From Alcanivorax nanhaiticus (GTDB taxonomy: Bacteria; Pseudomonadota; Gammaproteobacteria; Pseudomonadales; Alcanivoracaceae), in assembly GCF_000756665.1 (NCBI RefSeq), contig NZ_ARXV01000006.1, forward strand, positions 124,001 through 188,000: a stretch of DNA of 64,000 nt, read 5' to 3'. Positions 28,650 through 37,798 of this stretch are shown piece after piece. A model generated the notes under the pieces. The model was given only the letters and a program-made list of their open reading frames with translations, did no database searches and was not told the DNA's origin. The position numbers were made by a program, and so were the translations under genes. The number at the start of each line of letters is the position of its first letter. Position 1 is the stretch's first letter.

Positions 28650-28930
28650 AACTGGTCTGTATTTCCGACACCCACAGCCTGCACCATCGCATACCGGATA
28701 TTCCAGATGGCGATGTATTGATCCATGCTGGTGACTGCCTGGGCCAGGGCACGCTGGAGAACATCGAAGAGCTCAATGACTGGCTCGGAACGCTGCCGCA
28801 TCGGTATAAGATTGTGATTGCCGGCAATCACGACTGGGCTTTCCAGGAAACGCCGGAACTAGCCCGTCAGGCACTGACCAACGCCATTTACCTCGAAGAC
28901 AGTGGCGTGGAGATTGAGGGATCCGGGTGA
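28646..28930 (+). pseudogene. truncated calcineurin-like metallophosphoesterase
   Basis: The frame starts MKLVCISDTHSLHH and continues with GDVLIHAGDC and IAGNHD, the first metal-binding motifs (DxH, GD, GNHD) of the calcineurin-like family. It stops after 94 residues (EIEGSG), less than half the usual length of about 200, and the later GHxH motif is missing. No continuation is found in other frames downstream, so the 3' part has been lost by recombination rather than a point mutation. It is coupled to the exonuclease gene, suggesting a former two-gene unit. Confidence 0.75.
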
Positions 28931-29033
28931 TCCTTAGCATGGAAAGCCTCTCGAGCTGGCTCCGTATTTCCTACCACTCAAACAAAAAAGGTGACCAAAC
29001 TGACCGCCCAAAATCTTGGTCGACGGGGGCTGG

Positions 29034-29411
29034 TTAACCCGCCCGCTTTGCATCAAAGTAGCGTCGAGTTTCCATGAGGTGCTTCATGGAGCCTAGCGCC
29101 ATAAAGTCCAGGGCAGACGTTCCAGCGAAAGGAACTTCACTGGTTACCAGGCGAATCCGGTGATTGGCGCGCTCGGCCGTTGGGTACATGACTCTCAAGG
29201 ATTTGTAGATGCCCAGGATGTAGCTGATGCGCTCCAGGGTATCCTGCGAGAGCGTGACGTGTGGCAACGTCTCATACTTGGCCAGCGTGCTCCGGGACAC
29301 ACCGCCGAGCAACTGCATCATCTCTTTCTGGGTGCAGTCCCATTCGCGACAGATACCAAAAAAGCCTTTGAGAGCCACATGCCCTCTAGTTTTTTCGTCA
29401 TCGAGGGCCAT
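29034..29411 (-). CDS. Xre/MbcA/ParS-type antitoxin
   Basis: A 125-residue protein with an N-terminal HTH (WDCTQKEMMQLLGGVSRSTL) and a C-terminal block (VPFAGTSALDFMALGSMKHL, ending RRYFDAKRAG) like the toxin-binding domain of Xre/MbcA/ParS antitoxins. The usual partner is a RES-domain toxin directly downstream. Only about 100 bp separate this gene from the truncated phosphoesterase and no RES gene is present, so it is an orphan. The ATG shares a base with the upstream stop (TAATG). Confidence 0.75.
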   Translation of the reverse strand: MALDDEKTRGHVALKGFFGICREWDCTQKEMMQLLGGVSRSTLAKYETLPHVTLSQDTLERISYILGIYKSLRVMYPTAERANHRIRLVTSEVPFAGTSALDFMALGSMKHLMETRRYFDAKRAG

Positions 29412-29650
29412 TATGTTCGTCCATCCTTGGGCTGCTCTCGATCTTCCACAAAGTCGTCACTGACGCCTTCAGAGTCGAACCACTCGTCCCAAACCGGATC
29501 GGTTGGTCGCTCGTAGCCTTTGACTGTCCCCTTTAGGCGTTCCAGAGGTGTAAGCTCCTGAGGGAGCGGCTCGGCCAGCTCGTCAGCATGGGCGGTGTGG
29601 GCATCTAGGCCGTCCAGGAGTTCTTTTTCGGTTGGGCGTTTGGTCTTCAT
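29411..29650 (-). CDS. small acidic protein with VapB-like tail
   Basis: A 79-residue protein rich in Glu and Asp. The last third (WDEWFDSEGVSDDFVEDREQ) resembles the C-terminal toxin-binding tail of VapB/AbrB-type antitoxins, while the first part has no swapped-hairpin AbrB domain. It is coupled to the Xre-type gene by a one-base overlap. It may be an antitoxin-like or accessory component of that unit. No toxin gene is adjacent. Function unproven. Confidence 0.5.
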   Translation of the reverse strand: MKTKRPTEKELLDGLDAHTAHADELAEPLPQELTPLERLKGTVKGYERPTDPVWDEWFDSEGVSDDFVEDREQPKDGRT

Positions 29651-29666
29651 GGCACACTCTCCGCAA

Positions 29667-30117
29667 TCACAAGCAGGCCAACTCCGGGGCAGTAGGCTGC
29701 AGATAGTATGACTTTACCACCCGAACGAAGCGAGCTACATAGCCGCACTCGCCCAATGGGGGCTGCCATTCGTCGGGACCTTCGGCTCCCTTGCTCAGGC
29801 TCGCCTCGACAGGCAAAAGACTAACCGAGTCATTGGCGATGGACCGGCGCTTCTGGCCAAGCCATTCTCAGGCTCCACGATCCCAAACCCAGGCCAGCGG
29901 TACAACACGTGATCAATATCGATATCCGAAGCGTTCTGAATGACGCTGCCGGTAAACGGGCTGCCCCAACGGCCGGTTACTACCCTGCATCCCTGTTCAG
30001 TAGCAAATCGAACGGGCGCCGTCGAGGACGCCACCAGTGAGTGCCTAAGCCCGACTATCCTGACAACTCCGGCACTGATCGCTCCAGCCGTGACCAAACT
30101 CAGAACGCTGGTAACTC
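29667..30117 (-). pseudogene. decayed secreted-type HNH endonuclease (DUF1524-like)
   Basis: Reading across frames on the minus strand gives a recognisable HNH family protein: YQRSEFGHGWSD then CQDSRA, APVRF, GCRVVTGRWGSPFTG, NASDIDIDHV, PLAWVWDRGA, an in-frame TGA, EWLGQKRRSIANDSVSLLPV, EASLSKGAEGPDEWQPP, YVARFVRVVKSY. The conserved DIDHVVPLAWAW box is split by a frameshift at about 29910, another shift lies near 30040, and the stop sits right after RGA. The end is at 29667, just before the small acidic protein gene. It is the remnant of a nuclease; no working copy is nearby. Confidence 0.75.
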
Positions 30118-30380
30118 AAGTGTTCAACGCTTTCCATGGGATGTGCGTCGACATCACTTAACAGCGCCAGCGAGAGTCCTTTGGGCAACTACCCCCCGGC
30201 GTCCAGGCAAGCCTGAATGATGTCAAAAGAAGTAAAGCTCTGGGTTCTGTCATACCCGCTACTCTGGGGAGGAGGATGGCACAAACCGCTGTTCGACTGT
30301 TTTACGTTACCGGCTTTGGCTGTTACTTGGAAAAAGGAGGCCGGTGACACTAACCCAATTTGGTTTACAACGTCCCTGAT
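30118..30380. other. no supported gene
   Basis: About 260 bp between the decayed nuclease and the last gene of the urea operon. A 79-codon plus-strand frame at 30217 crosses into the end of the neighbouring gene and has no family features. I see no hairpin strong enough to call as the operon terminator. Confidence 0.4.
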
Positions 30381-31925
30381 TTACTTCAACCTCACTCCTC
30401 GAAAATCATGCCAGCATTGGTTGACCGTAGTTAACCCCATTACCCTCTGCGAATAGGCAAACATTCCGCGCCGAGAGGTAAACAAAGGTAGGATAGGCAG
30501 GTGTTTCATCAGCAACGAATCTGCCTCACGGTAGAGCGACCTCCTGCTTGACGCTTCGATTGTATTTCGTGCTCGGTCCAATAGAACATCCACCCCTGTA
30601 TCATTGTTGTACCCAGCATTGAAGCCAACAGGCGATTGGTTGGAGCCATGAAGCACTTGGGCCAGCCAAAGATCGGATGACATGCCCCAACTCATCTCTG
30701 TAAAAGCAACACCCACGGGAGCACCCTCACGCCATTGATTGCAGTACGTGACCCAGTCTTTGTGGAAAGTTATCTCTAACTGGATGCCTACTCTTTCCAA
30801 GTCTTGGGCCAACCGCTTGTATATTGCACTCGGGTCGAGCTGTGCAGAGCCCGCTTGGGCTGCCTCCACTTTAAGCACTAGCCCATCAGAAAAACCCGCA
30901 TCTGCCAAGAGCTTTATGGCTAACTCTGGATCATACGAATAGAAGTCTGGCGCGAACTCATCATACGACGGAGCTCCAGGTGGAATTGCACTGACTGCGG
31001 GCATAGCAGCACCGGGAAAGAGGTCCGCACACAGCGCCTGGCGATCGATAGCATGTGCTATTGCATGCCGTACACGCAAGTCTGATATCTGTGGGTCTCT
31101 CTGGTTAAACACTAGATACCAGAGGTAAGGTGGTGCAAACTCCGGTACGTTAAAGCCCTGCGCAGACAAACTGTCCAAATCTGCCCCCTCCAGACTATAC
31201 GCAAAGTCCACCCGTCCTTCGATTAGCGCTCTTACTCGATCGTCACGATCAGGAAAAGGCAAAAACTGAATAGCCTCAATCTGAGGACAACCATACCAAT
31301 AATCTTCGTTTCGACGCAGTTCTACAGCAGAACCATACGCGGTTTCAAATCGACGATAGAACTGAAATGGGCCAGTCCCTGGTGCTCTATCAGCACACTC
31401 ATCAGGACCATATTTCCGAATTGCTTCAGGACTAATCAATGACTGTGATCCCGGAGCGTCCTCTTGTGTCATATACCGGAGAAACTCCGGATTTGGCTCG
31501 GAAAGGCTAAGCTCAACCGTCATCTCATCAAGTGCTCTAACTCTATCGATCAGTCCAACTCCAGAGCGGTTCAAGTCCGCGGCCACAGGTGAGAAAAAAG
31601 GTGAATCCGGACAGCATAAGCGCTCGTAGTTGATAACCACAGCTTCTGCGTTTAGTGGAGCACCATCATGAAAATTCACGCCGTCCCTTATTTTGAAAAC
31701 ATAGGTACGAAAATCTTCTGATATCTCACATTCGACTGCGAGCCTTGGGATAACATCTGTCGGGTCATTGAAATTAGCGGGAGCGGAATCAAAATCGTCT
31801 TCGAATAGGCTTTCATGGGTCTGCTGCACTACTCGACCCGTATTCCACCCCCCGAACGATCTGGGGGGATCAATCTCATCTACCGACCAATCAAGAGCAA
31901 CCCTCAGGATCTTGTCTTCTTGCAT
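30381..31925 (-). CDS. family 5 substrate-binding-like protein without signal peptide
   Basis: A 514-residue protein with the fold signature of dipeptide/oligopeptide-type binding proteins (YVFKIRDGVNFHDGAPLNAE, TGPFQFYRR, VRHAIAHAIDRQ). It starts MQEDKILRVALDWSVD: mature-like sequence with no signal peptide or lipobox. The upstream gene ureF ends only 24 nt away, so a missed leader is unlikely. It is the last gene of the urea transport-urease operon. A cytoplasmic role (for example storage, sensing or scaffolding) or export by another route are both possible. It could also be a decayed fusion product. Confidence 0.75.
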   Translation of the reverse strand: MQEDKILRVALDWSVDEIDPPRSFGGWNTGRVVQQTHESLFEDDFDSAPANFNDPTDVIPRLAVECEISEDFRTYVFKIRDGVNFHDGAPLNAEAVVINYERLCCPDSPFFSPVAADLNRSGVGLIDRVRALDEMTVELSLSEPNPEFLRYMTQEDAPGSQSLISPEAIRKYGPDECADRAPGTGPFQFYRRFETAYGSAVELRRNEDYWYGCPQIEAIQFLPFPDRDDRVRALIEGRVDFAYSLEGADLDSLSAQGFNVPEFAPPYLWYLVFNQRDPQISDLRVRHAIAHAIDRQALCADLFPGAAMPAVSAIPPGAPSYDEFAPDFYSYDPELAIKLLADAGFSDGLVLKVEAAQAGSAQLDPSAIYKRLAQDLERVGIQLEITFHKDWVTYCNQWREGAPVGVAFTEMSWGMSSDLWLAQVLHGSNQSPVGFNAGYNNDTGVDVLLDRARNTIEASSRRSLYREADSLLMKHLPILPLFTSRRGMFAYSQRVMGLTTVNQCWHDFRGVRLK

Positions 31926-31949
31926 ATGCTTTTCCTAATTGAATATTTT

Positions 31950-32663
31950 TTAAGTGGCAAATAACCGACTATGATCTCCGGCATGGCGCATTGACGCGAT
32001 CTCTAAACCTGCTGCGGCACCACATTCCATCTCACCGATCCCCGTGCCAAGAGATATCCCCGCAGACCCAATAATCTCAGGAGCAAGAACGACCAACATC
32101 TCTTGAGCTGCAGACGCAGGAATCACGTCCAAACGAACGGCCGCTGACAGGATCATCGTGACGACGCCTCGTAACTCCATAAGCACAGTATCTTCCCTGC
32201 TTATTCCCATTGCAGCTGCAACGGCTCCAGATACTACTGATACATGGCCTGGGGTTTTTTTGTCCGAGACTTCCTGGACAAATTTTACGAGCGTAGAGTT
32301 AGCGTGGAAAGCGGGTGCCAACGTAGCTAGCCTGCTACCGCAACGACGAGAAGCCGCTTGTGATGAAGCTGTCAGCTTGAGGAGGTCTAGCCGGGCATCT
32401 ATCTCAAGCAAACCGCTAAGAAGGCCAGCTCCAAGCGCGTCATGGGCCAACGCGGCAGCTGCACCATCAGCTCGTGCAACCCCGTGAGTCAGAGCTGACA
32501 TAATCATGCTTTGCAGATCTTGTGGCGTTTCGACTCGCCCATCTCTGAACAAGCGCTCAAGACCAAATGCATGTGCATGCCTCCCAATCGGCAATGCTGA
32601 ATCAGAAAGCTGCATCATTGCCAATACAGAGCTAGCGTGAGTATCGAAGGTACAGTTAGTCAT
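31950..32663 (-). CDS. ureF: urease accessory protein UreF
   Basis: A 237-residue UreF with the family's MQLSDSALPIGRHAHAFGLE block near the N-terminus, an all-helical body and the GTGIGEMECGAAAGLEIASM C-terminal stretch. UreF bridges UreD and UreG during nickel delivery to apourease. ATG 32663 overlaps ureE by 8 nt; a longer start at 32684 would overlap by 29 nt and adds no conserved residues. Neither has a clear ribosome site. Confidence 0.88.
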   Translation of the reverse strand: MTNCTFDTHASSVLAMMQLSDSALPIGRHAHAFGLERLFRDGRVETPQDLQSMIMSALTHGVARADGAAAALAHDALGAGLLSGLLEIDARLDLLKLTASSQAASRRCGSRLATLAPAFHANSTLVKFVQEVSDKKTPGHVSVVSGAVAAAMGISREDTVLMELRGVVTMILSAAVRLDVIPASAAQEMLVVLAPEIIGSAGISLGTGIGEMECGAAAGLEIASMRHAGDHSRLFAT

Positions 32664-33159
32664 GGAGGTGATGATGGGAACCATGGTCTAAGACGGTCGC
32701 GCCACTCGGGGGCGCGTCAGCAGCAAAAGCTCGCTCCTCAAACCGAATCTGGATATTCCGGAAGCCTAGTGCGCGAACTGGCCGTGCGGTTAGGTCTGGT
32801 GTGTCAGTTACGGGTACCAGAATTTCATCATTGCGGAATTCAGCAGGGGTATGCCGATTACCTAGTGCATGACCAATCTGGAAGGCCTGTGAAGGTTCTA
32901 ACTCGCTCAAGGCGACGACCATCACTAACTCAGGTCGCCGGGCAACAACTAGAATTCGTCTAGTGTCATCGTGGACTACAGCCCCATCAAAGAGCCAATC
33001 TGGTCTGGGTAAATCTATCCCGACTTGCTCTCCATTTTCACTAACCGCACGCAATCGGCGACGTCCTGCGTCTGCAGCTGTGATCCAGATTTTATCTCTA
33101 GCTCTTCCGTTAAAAGCCATGTCATCGAAACGACCTAGAATTTCGTGTACTAGCAACAT
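32656..33159 (-). CDS. ureE: urease accessory nickel metallochaperone UreE
   Basis: A 167-residue UreE. The C-terminal metal-binding domain has IGHALGNRHTPAEF, and the tail DHGSHHHLHD is a short histidine-rich nickel site. It brings Ni2+ to the UreDFG complex. It lies 7 nt after ureD and overlaps ureF. The His tail is shorter than in Klebsiella UreE. Confidence 0.9.
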   Translation of the reverse strand: MLLVHEILGRFDDMAFNGRARDKIWITAADAGRRRLRAVSENGEQVGIDLPRPDWLFDGAVVHDDTRRILVVARRPELVMVVALSELEPSQAFQIGHALGNRHTPAEFRNDEILVPVTDTPDLTARPVRALGFRNIQIRFEERAFAADAPPSGATVLDHGSHHHLHD

Positions 33160-33166
33160 TGTTCTT

Positions 33167-33982
33167 CTACTTCCTTAATGTTGGTACCGGGCGACCTCGA
33201 ACATGATGTCGGGCGATAGCCCACACGCTCTGCATAGCATTTCGTAAAGCCGGAGCATCGTCGGCAAGAAAACGGACGATGGCGCCGCAACCGGAAGCGA
33301 GAGCTGCAGCCCCGCCATAGACCATTTTTAATTCCTCAAGCCGTGCACTAATTTTCGTGGCCAGCTCTTCTTGATCGTTTTTCTGGCTCAAGATCACAAG
33401 AGAGCCAATATATCCGGCTTGCCCCAACGCTCCTATTAACGCCGGGCTCGCTTCGCCCGGCCTAAACGTCGACGCGTCGACCAATACCGGCTGACCGTTA
33501 AAACTTGCCTCAAGGCGTAACGAGACCGCGTCATAAACGTATTCCTCACCGCGGGCAACCCTACCAGGAGCAATGCTTTCACCCAGGATTGCCTCTGCCC
33601 CCTCAGCCAGGTCAATGTGAGTTTCCTGCCGGTACACAGCCTTGGGATGCGCGATAATCATGTCCGGAATCGATTCGATAAACGCCCCTCGGCCCAGCTT
33701 GATGTGCGTTGTCTGAGCAGCCAATCCATTGCCTTGAATACGAGTTGCGGAGGGCGTTGAGATGCAAACTGAGGCATCGTCCTCAAGATGCAAATCGGTA
33801 TGAAGCCGGTCCCCCCCAAAAACCGACCCCGCCGCATTCTGGGTGTAGATCAAGGCGCCAGATTCAGACTCAAATGGAAGCACTCCCGTAGTAGTCATCG
33901 GATACCGCTGCCTACGCTCCACTAGTCTAGTACGGCCGTATTTGTCGGTGCGAAAACGCAGCGCCAGCAGACCGTCGTTCAT
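33167..33982 (-). CDS. ureD: urease accessory protein UreD
   Basis: A 271-residue UreD/UreH scaffold protein with the conserved [20 protein letters not shown] segment, SATRIQG and FRPGEA. It binds apourease and, with UreF and UreG, inserts nickel into UreC. ATG 33982 overlaps the ureG stop by 4 nt. In many bacteria ureD comes first in the operon; here it follows ureG. Confidence 0.88.
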   Translation of the reverse strand: MNDGLLALRFRTDKYGRTRLVERRQRYPMTTTGVLPFESESGALIYTQNAAGSVFGGDRLHTDLHLEDDASVCISTPSATRIQGNGLAAQTTHIKLGRGAFIESIPDMIIAHPKAVYRQETHIDLAEGAEAILGESIAPGRVARGEEYVYDAVSLRLEASFNGQPVLVDASTFRPGEASPALIGALGQAGYIGSLVILSQKNDQEELATKISARLEELKMVYGGAAALASGCGAIVRFLADDAPALRNAMQSVWAIARHHVRGRPVPTLRK

Positions 33983-34593
33983 CCGGTCAGCTTTCCGAAA
34001 AGCGCACTTCGTTTAATTTCCTCAAACACTGCCTTTACTCCCAGGCCACTGCGGAGGTCGGTGAAAAGAGATGCTCTATCTGGGCGCGCTAACGAGACGT
34101 CGCCTGTGATCCGTTCCAAATCGGCATCTACATGCGGAGCTAGATCTATCTTGTTGACCACCAGCAAATCTGCTCTCAACACACCCAAACCTCGCTTTCG
34201 GGGAATATCATCTCCGCCAGATACATCTATGACAAAAGCCCACCAGTCCACAAGCTCACTAGAGAAAGTGGCAGCTAAGTTATCCCCTCCGCTCTCGATG
34301 AGAATGACGTCAGGCTGAAAGCGTCGCTCTAACCGTTCCGCTGCTTCAAGGTTTACAGATGGGTCTTCACGGATGGCAGTGTGAGGACAGGCCCCGCTTT
34401 CGACACCTAGAACTCTCTCGGGATCGATTAAGCCCGAACGCTTGACCCGCTCAGCATCCTCATCTGTAACAAGATCGTTTGTTATCACTGCGACAGAGAT
34501 AGATTCCTCACTAAACAAAGGGAGCAAGCGTTCCACTAACCGCGTTTTTCCACTACCAACTGGGCCTCCGAACCCTAAACGAACCGCTGCCAT
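33979..34593 (-). CDS. ureG: urease accessory GTPase UreG
   Basis: A 204-residue SIMIBI GTPase. The P-loop is GPVGSGKT near residues 10-17; the CPH nickel-binding motif is in [24 protein letters not shown] is the G4 base-recognition motif. Hydrolysis of GTP drives nickel release into the active site. It sits 12 nt after ureC and overlaps ureD. Confidence 0.94.
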   Translation of the reverse strand: MAAVRLGFGGPVGSGKTRLVERLLPLFSEESISVAVITNDLVTDEDAERVKRSGLIDPERVLGVESGACPHTAIREDPSVNLEAAERLERRFQPDVILIESGGDNLAATFSSELVDWWAFVIDVSGGDDIPRKRGLGVLRADLLVVNKIDLAPHVDADLERITGDVSLARPDRASLFTDLRSGLGVKAVFEEIKRSALFGKLTG

Positions 34594-34605
34594 AGCCTAG
34601 ACTCC

Positions 34606-36321
34606 TTACTTAAGCATGTATGATTGTCCCAGCGTCACCCGAGTTAAAGGTGTGCTGATGAGTGGCTGACCATCGATTCGTACTTGAAAAGACTCTGCGT
34701 CAACATCGATGTTCGGCACTAGATCATTCAGCAACATATCGCTTTTTCTGGTCCCTCGTGTGTCAGCTACGGGTACCATGGCGGACTTGAGATCTAGTCG
34801 ACGAGCAATGCCTGAAGTGATCGCGGCTGGAGAGACGAAGCGCACACCCAAAGCCTGAGGTGCCCGCCCGAAATAGCCCCACATAGGTCTGTAACGAAGT
34901 GGCTCACAGCTCATCAGCGATGCGTTGGCCTCACCCAACGGCGCCCACACAGGAAAGCCAGATTTCATAATGAGTTCCGGCTTGGCTCCAAAGTATTCCG
35001 GTTTCCAAAACACGAGATCGGCCAATTTCCCTACCTCTAGCGAACCAACTTCAGCATCAATGCCAAACATTCGTGCTGGGTTGATCGTATATTTTGCAAG
35101 ATACCGACGAATTCTGAAGTTATCTGCTCCACTACCGCGGTCTTCCGGTAACGTCCCCCGAAGCTCTCTCATATGATCGGCAAGTTGCCAGCACCGCGTA
35201 ATAGTCTCTCCGATTCTCCCCATTCCTTGGCTATCTGATCCGATCGCGCTTATGGCGCCAATGTCATGCAAGACATCCTCGGCCCCAATAGTTTCTTTAC
35301 GGATTCGGCTCTCCGCAAATGCAACATCTTCGGGCAGCCGAGGATTAAGGTGGTGACTCGTCATGGCCATATCGAAGTGTTCATCGAAGGTGTTTATGGT
35401 GAACGGGTTCGTCGGGTTGGTCGATGAAGGCAAAATGTTGGCTTTTCCGCACATTCGAATGATGTCTGGCGCGTGGCCTCCACCAGCACCCTCTACATGG
35501 TATGCATGGATGCCACGTCCGGCGATGGCACGCATTGTGTGTTCGACGAATCCGGACTCATTAAGCGTATCGGTATGCAGCTGAATTTGACCCCCACCGA
35601 TCTCGGCAGCCTTGAGAGCAGCATCAATAACCGCCGGAGTCGCACCCCAGTCCTCGTGAATTTTTAACCCCGCTGCGCCGGCGGCTAACTGTTCTAGTAA
35701 CGGCTCAACTGTGTGGGAAGCGGCCTTTGCAATAAATCCAAAGTTGACAGGGAAGGCTTCTGCTGCCCGCAACATGTGCCCCAAATTTGTCGTTCCAGTT
35801 GAGGCTATAGGAACAGTAGTCGGGCCGAGACCGCCGCCCATCAATGTTGTGAAGCCAGCCGAAAGCGCTTCCTCTACTTGTCCCGGGTCGATGAAATGAA
35901 CATGACAGTCAATCGCGCCAGCAGTGACGATTAACCCCTCAGCCGCTCGAACATCTGTGTTAACTCCCACGATAAGGCCAGCAGTCACGCCGTCCATTAT
36001 GTTTGGATCACCTGCTTTACCTATGCCAGCAATCCGGCCATTCTTGATGCCAATGTCCGCTTTAATAACGCCAAGAACCGTATCGATGATCAAAGCGTTA
36101 GTGATGACGAGGTCAAGCACGCCATCAGCCGCAGTTAAAACACCATCGCATCCAGTGCCGCACCTCATGGTTTTACCTGCACCGAACACTAACTCGTCAC
36201 CACCAACACAGCTGTCGTGCTCCACTTTTGCCCATAAGCCGGTGTCACCCAACCTAACAGAATCCCCTACAGTAGGCCCATAAAGCTGTACGTACCTCGA
36301 ACGTTCGATTGAATGAGCCAT
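34606..36321 (-). CDS. ureC: urease subunit alpha UreC
   Basis: A 571-residue urease catalytic subunit (urea to ammonia and carbamate). Visible active-site features: the HVH metal pair, the carbamylated Lys in GLKIHEDWGATP (about residue 220), the His in QLHTDTLNESG, the His in HVEGAGGGHAPD, and Asp in GSDSQGMGR. The mobile-flap region reads MAMTSHHLN, with Ser (about residue 322) where most ureases have Cys, and HFIDPGQ replaces the common HFICPQQ. The enzyme should work, since the flap Cys is not strictly needed, but it belongs to a divergent lineage. AGGAG precedes the ATG; the gene lies 3 nt after ureAB. Confidence 0.95.
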   Translation of the reverse strand: MAHSIERSRYVQLYGPTVGDSVRLGDTGLWAKVEHDSCVGGDELVFGAGKTMRCGTGCDGVLTAADGVLDLVITNALIIDTVLGVIKADIGIKNGRIAGIGKAGDPNIMDGVTAGLIVGVNTDVRAAEGLIVTAGAIDCHVHFIDPGQVEEALSAGFTTLMGGGLGPTTVPIASTGTTNLGHMLRAAEAFPVNFGFIAKAASHTVEPLLEQLAAGAAGLKIHEDWGATPAVIDAALKAAEIGGGQIQLHTDTLNESGFVEHTMRAIAGRGIHAYHVEGAGGGHAPDIIRMCGKANILPSSTNPTNPFTINTFDEHFDMAMTSHHLNPRLPEDVAFAESRIRKETIGAEDVLHDIGAISAIGSDSQGMGRIGETITRCWQLADHMRELRGTLPEDRGSGADNFRIRRYLAKYTINPARMFGIDAEVGSLEVGKLADLVFWKPEYFGAKPELIMKSGFPVWAPLGEANASLMSCEPLRYRPMWGYFGRAPQALGVRFVSPAAITSGIARRLDLKSAMVPVADTRGTRKSDMLLNDLVPNIDVDAESFQVRIDGQPLISTPLTRVTLGQSYMLK

Positions 36322-36324
36322 ACA

Positions 36325-37011
36325 CTACTCCTGCAAGAAGTCTGATAGTCGGGATTTTGCGGCGGAATAGACGTTTGGGTCGTCCAGAGAGCCGTTAACC
36401 AAACCTGCAAGGCCGTTTACAATTCTGGCTCCGCCAATTGCCACTAGGTTGACCTCCCGCAGGTCCCCTGGCTCAAAGCGCAGTGTTGTTCCAGCAGGGA
36501 TATCGAGGCGAAATCCGTATGCGGCCGTACGATCGAAATATAGCGCTGGGTTGACTTCGAAGAAGTGATAATGCGAACCAACTTGGACGGGGCGGTCAGC
36601 TTTGCTTTGGACCCTTAAGCTCGTCGTATCGCGCCCGCTGTTTACCTCTACTGGTGCTTTACCAAGCTTCCATCGCGGGTTGAGGGGTACCATAAGATCC
36701 GACGTTCCCGGCCCGATCGGATCATGGACGCAAACGAGTTTCTGCCCATCTGGAAAAAATGCCTCAACCATAACGACGTCGATCCGCTCAGCAACGCCCG
36801 GCATCACATCATCTTCGGTTAACAGGCTTGCTCCTAAGGAAACCATGTCAGAAACGGTTCCCCCTTTACGCGCACCTTCACAGATAGCGTCGGCGATCAT
36901 AGCCCGGGCTTCAGGCTCACTGACAGAAAGTCCTTTTTTATGACGAGACCTCGCAAGCTCTGCTGCCTGGTGCAACAGAAGCCGATCAATTTCGCGCGGA
37001 AAAAGCCGCAT
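36325..37011 (-). CDS. ureAB: urease gamma-beta fusion subunit
   Basis: A 228-residue protein in which a gamma subunit (residues 1-100: [36 protein letters not shown]) is fused to a beta subunit (about 108-228: [49 protein letters not shown]). The same fusion is known from Helicobacter UreA and a few other lineages, whereas most proteobacteria have separate genes. It assembles with UreC. GGAGG precedes the ATG. It is about 80 nt after the transporter genes, in the same leftward operon. Confidence 0.93.
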   Translation of the reverse strand: MRLFPREIDRLLLHQAAELARSRHKKGLSVSEPEARAMIADAICEGARKGGTVSDMVSLGASLLTEDDVMPGVAERIDVVMVEAFFPDGQKLVCVHDPIGPGTSDLMVPLNPRWKLGKAPVEVNSGRDTTSLRVQSKADRPVQVGSHYHFFEVNPALYFDRTAAYGFRLDIPAGTTLRFEPGDLREVNLVAIGGARIVNGLAGLVNGSLDDPNVYSAAKSRLSDFLQE

Positions 37012-37090
37012 TACTTACCTCCTAACAATTGCGCATGATCTGTTCACTACTGACCTTGCACTTGAAATGGGCGACCACACCCGCGCCTGT

Positions 37091-37798
37091 TTAGACCGCT
37101 AGATGAGCCGACAACTGATCGCTTGTTACTTGGCTATCCACTACCCCTTGGTCAACTATCTCGCCGAGCTTCAGGATCATGAAGCGGTTCGCAATGCTTA
37201 AAGCAAAGTCCAGGTGCTGTTCCACGAGCAGTACGGAAATACCTAGGTCATCACGTGCCTTGACCAATACTTCTGCCATACGGTCAACCATTGCGGGTTG
37301 GAGGCCTTCCGTTATCTCATCGATAAGCATCAATCTCGGGTGTGAAATTAGGCCTCGACACATCAACAACATCTTTTGCTCACCTCCAGAAAGAGTGCCG
37401 GCCCGCTGTTTCATCCGTTCAAGGATACGAGGGAAGAGTGACTCGATTGTTGGCAGGCGCTGCCTGAAGAGGCGGTCCGAATTGACCCCAAGCCGTAAGT
37501 TATCTTCGACTGATAGGTCAGGGAATAAGGTGTTTTCCTGTGGAATATGAGCAACGCCAGATCGCGCCATCATATGCGGGGGGGTCTGCGTAACGTCCTT
37601 ATCTCTTAAGATTACTTGTCCGCCAAAAGGACTAACAAAGCCCATAATAGTCTTGAGAAGAGTAGACTTGCCCATACCGTTCTTTCCCAGTACTGCCAAG
37701 ATCTCACCCTGTTTTATATCCAGCGAAACGTCCCTCACCACGGCAGCTGAACCGTACCCGCTTGTAATATCGCTTAGTGTTAGGATCGCATCGCTCAT
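37091..37798 (-). CDS. urtE: Urt-type ABC transporter ATPase (UrtE/LivF-like)
   Basis: A 235-residue ABC ATPase: Walker A GKNGMGKST, signature LSGGEQKMLL, Walker B LMLIDEITEGLQP. The DE.TEG.QP form is typical of UrtE, the second ATPase of the urea (hydrophobic amino-acid type) transporter. Its ATG overlaps the upstream fusion gene stop by 4 nt. Placed directly before urease genes, the substrate is very likely urea. Confidence 0.85.
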   Translation of the reverse strand: MSDAILTLSDITSGYGSAAVVRDVSLDIKQGEILAVLGKNGMGKSTLLKTIMGFVSPFGGQVILRDKDVTQTPPHMMARSGVAHIPQENTLFPDLSVEDNLRLGVNSDRLFRQRLPTIESLFPRILERMKQRAGTLSGGEQKMLLMCRGLISHPRLMLIDEITEGLQPAMVDRMAEVLVKARDDLGISVLLVEQHLDFALSIANRFMILKLGEIVDQGVVDSQVTSDQLSAHLAV

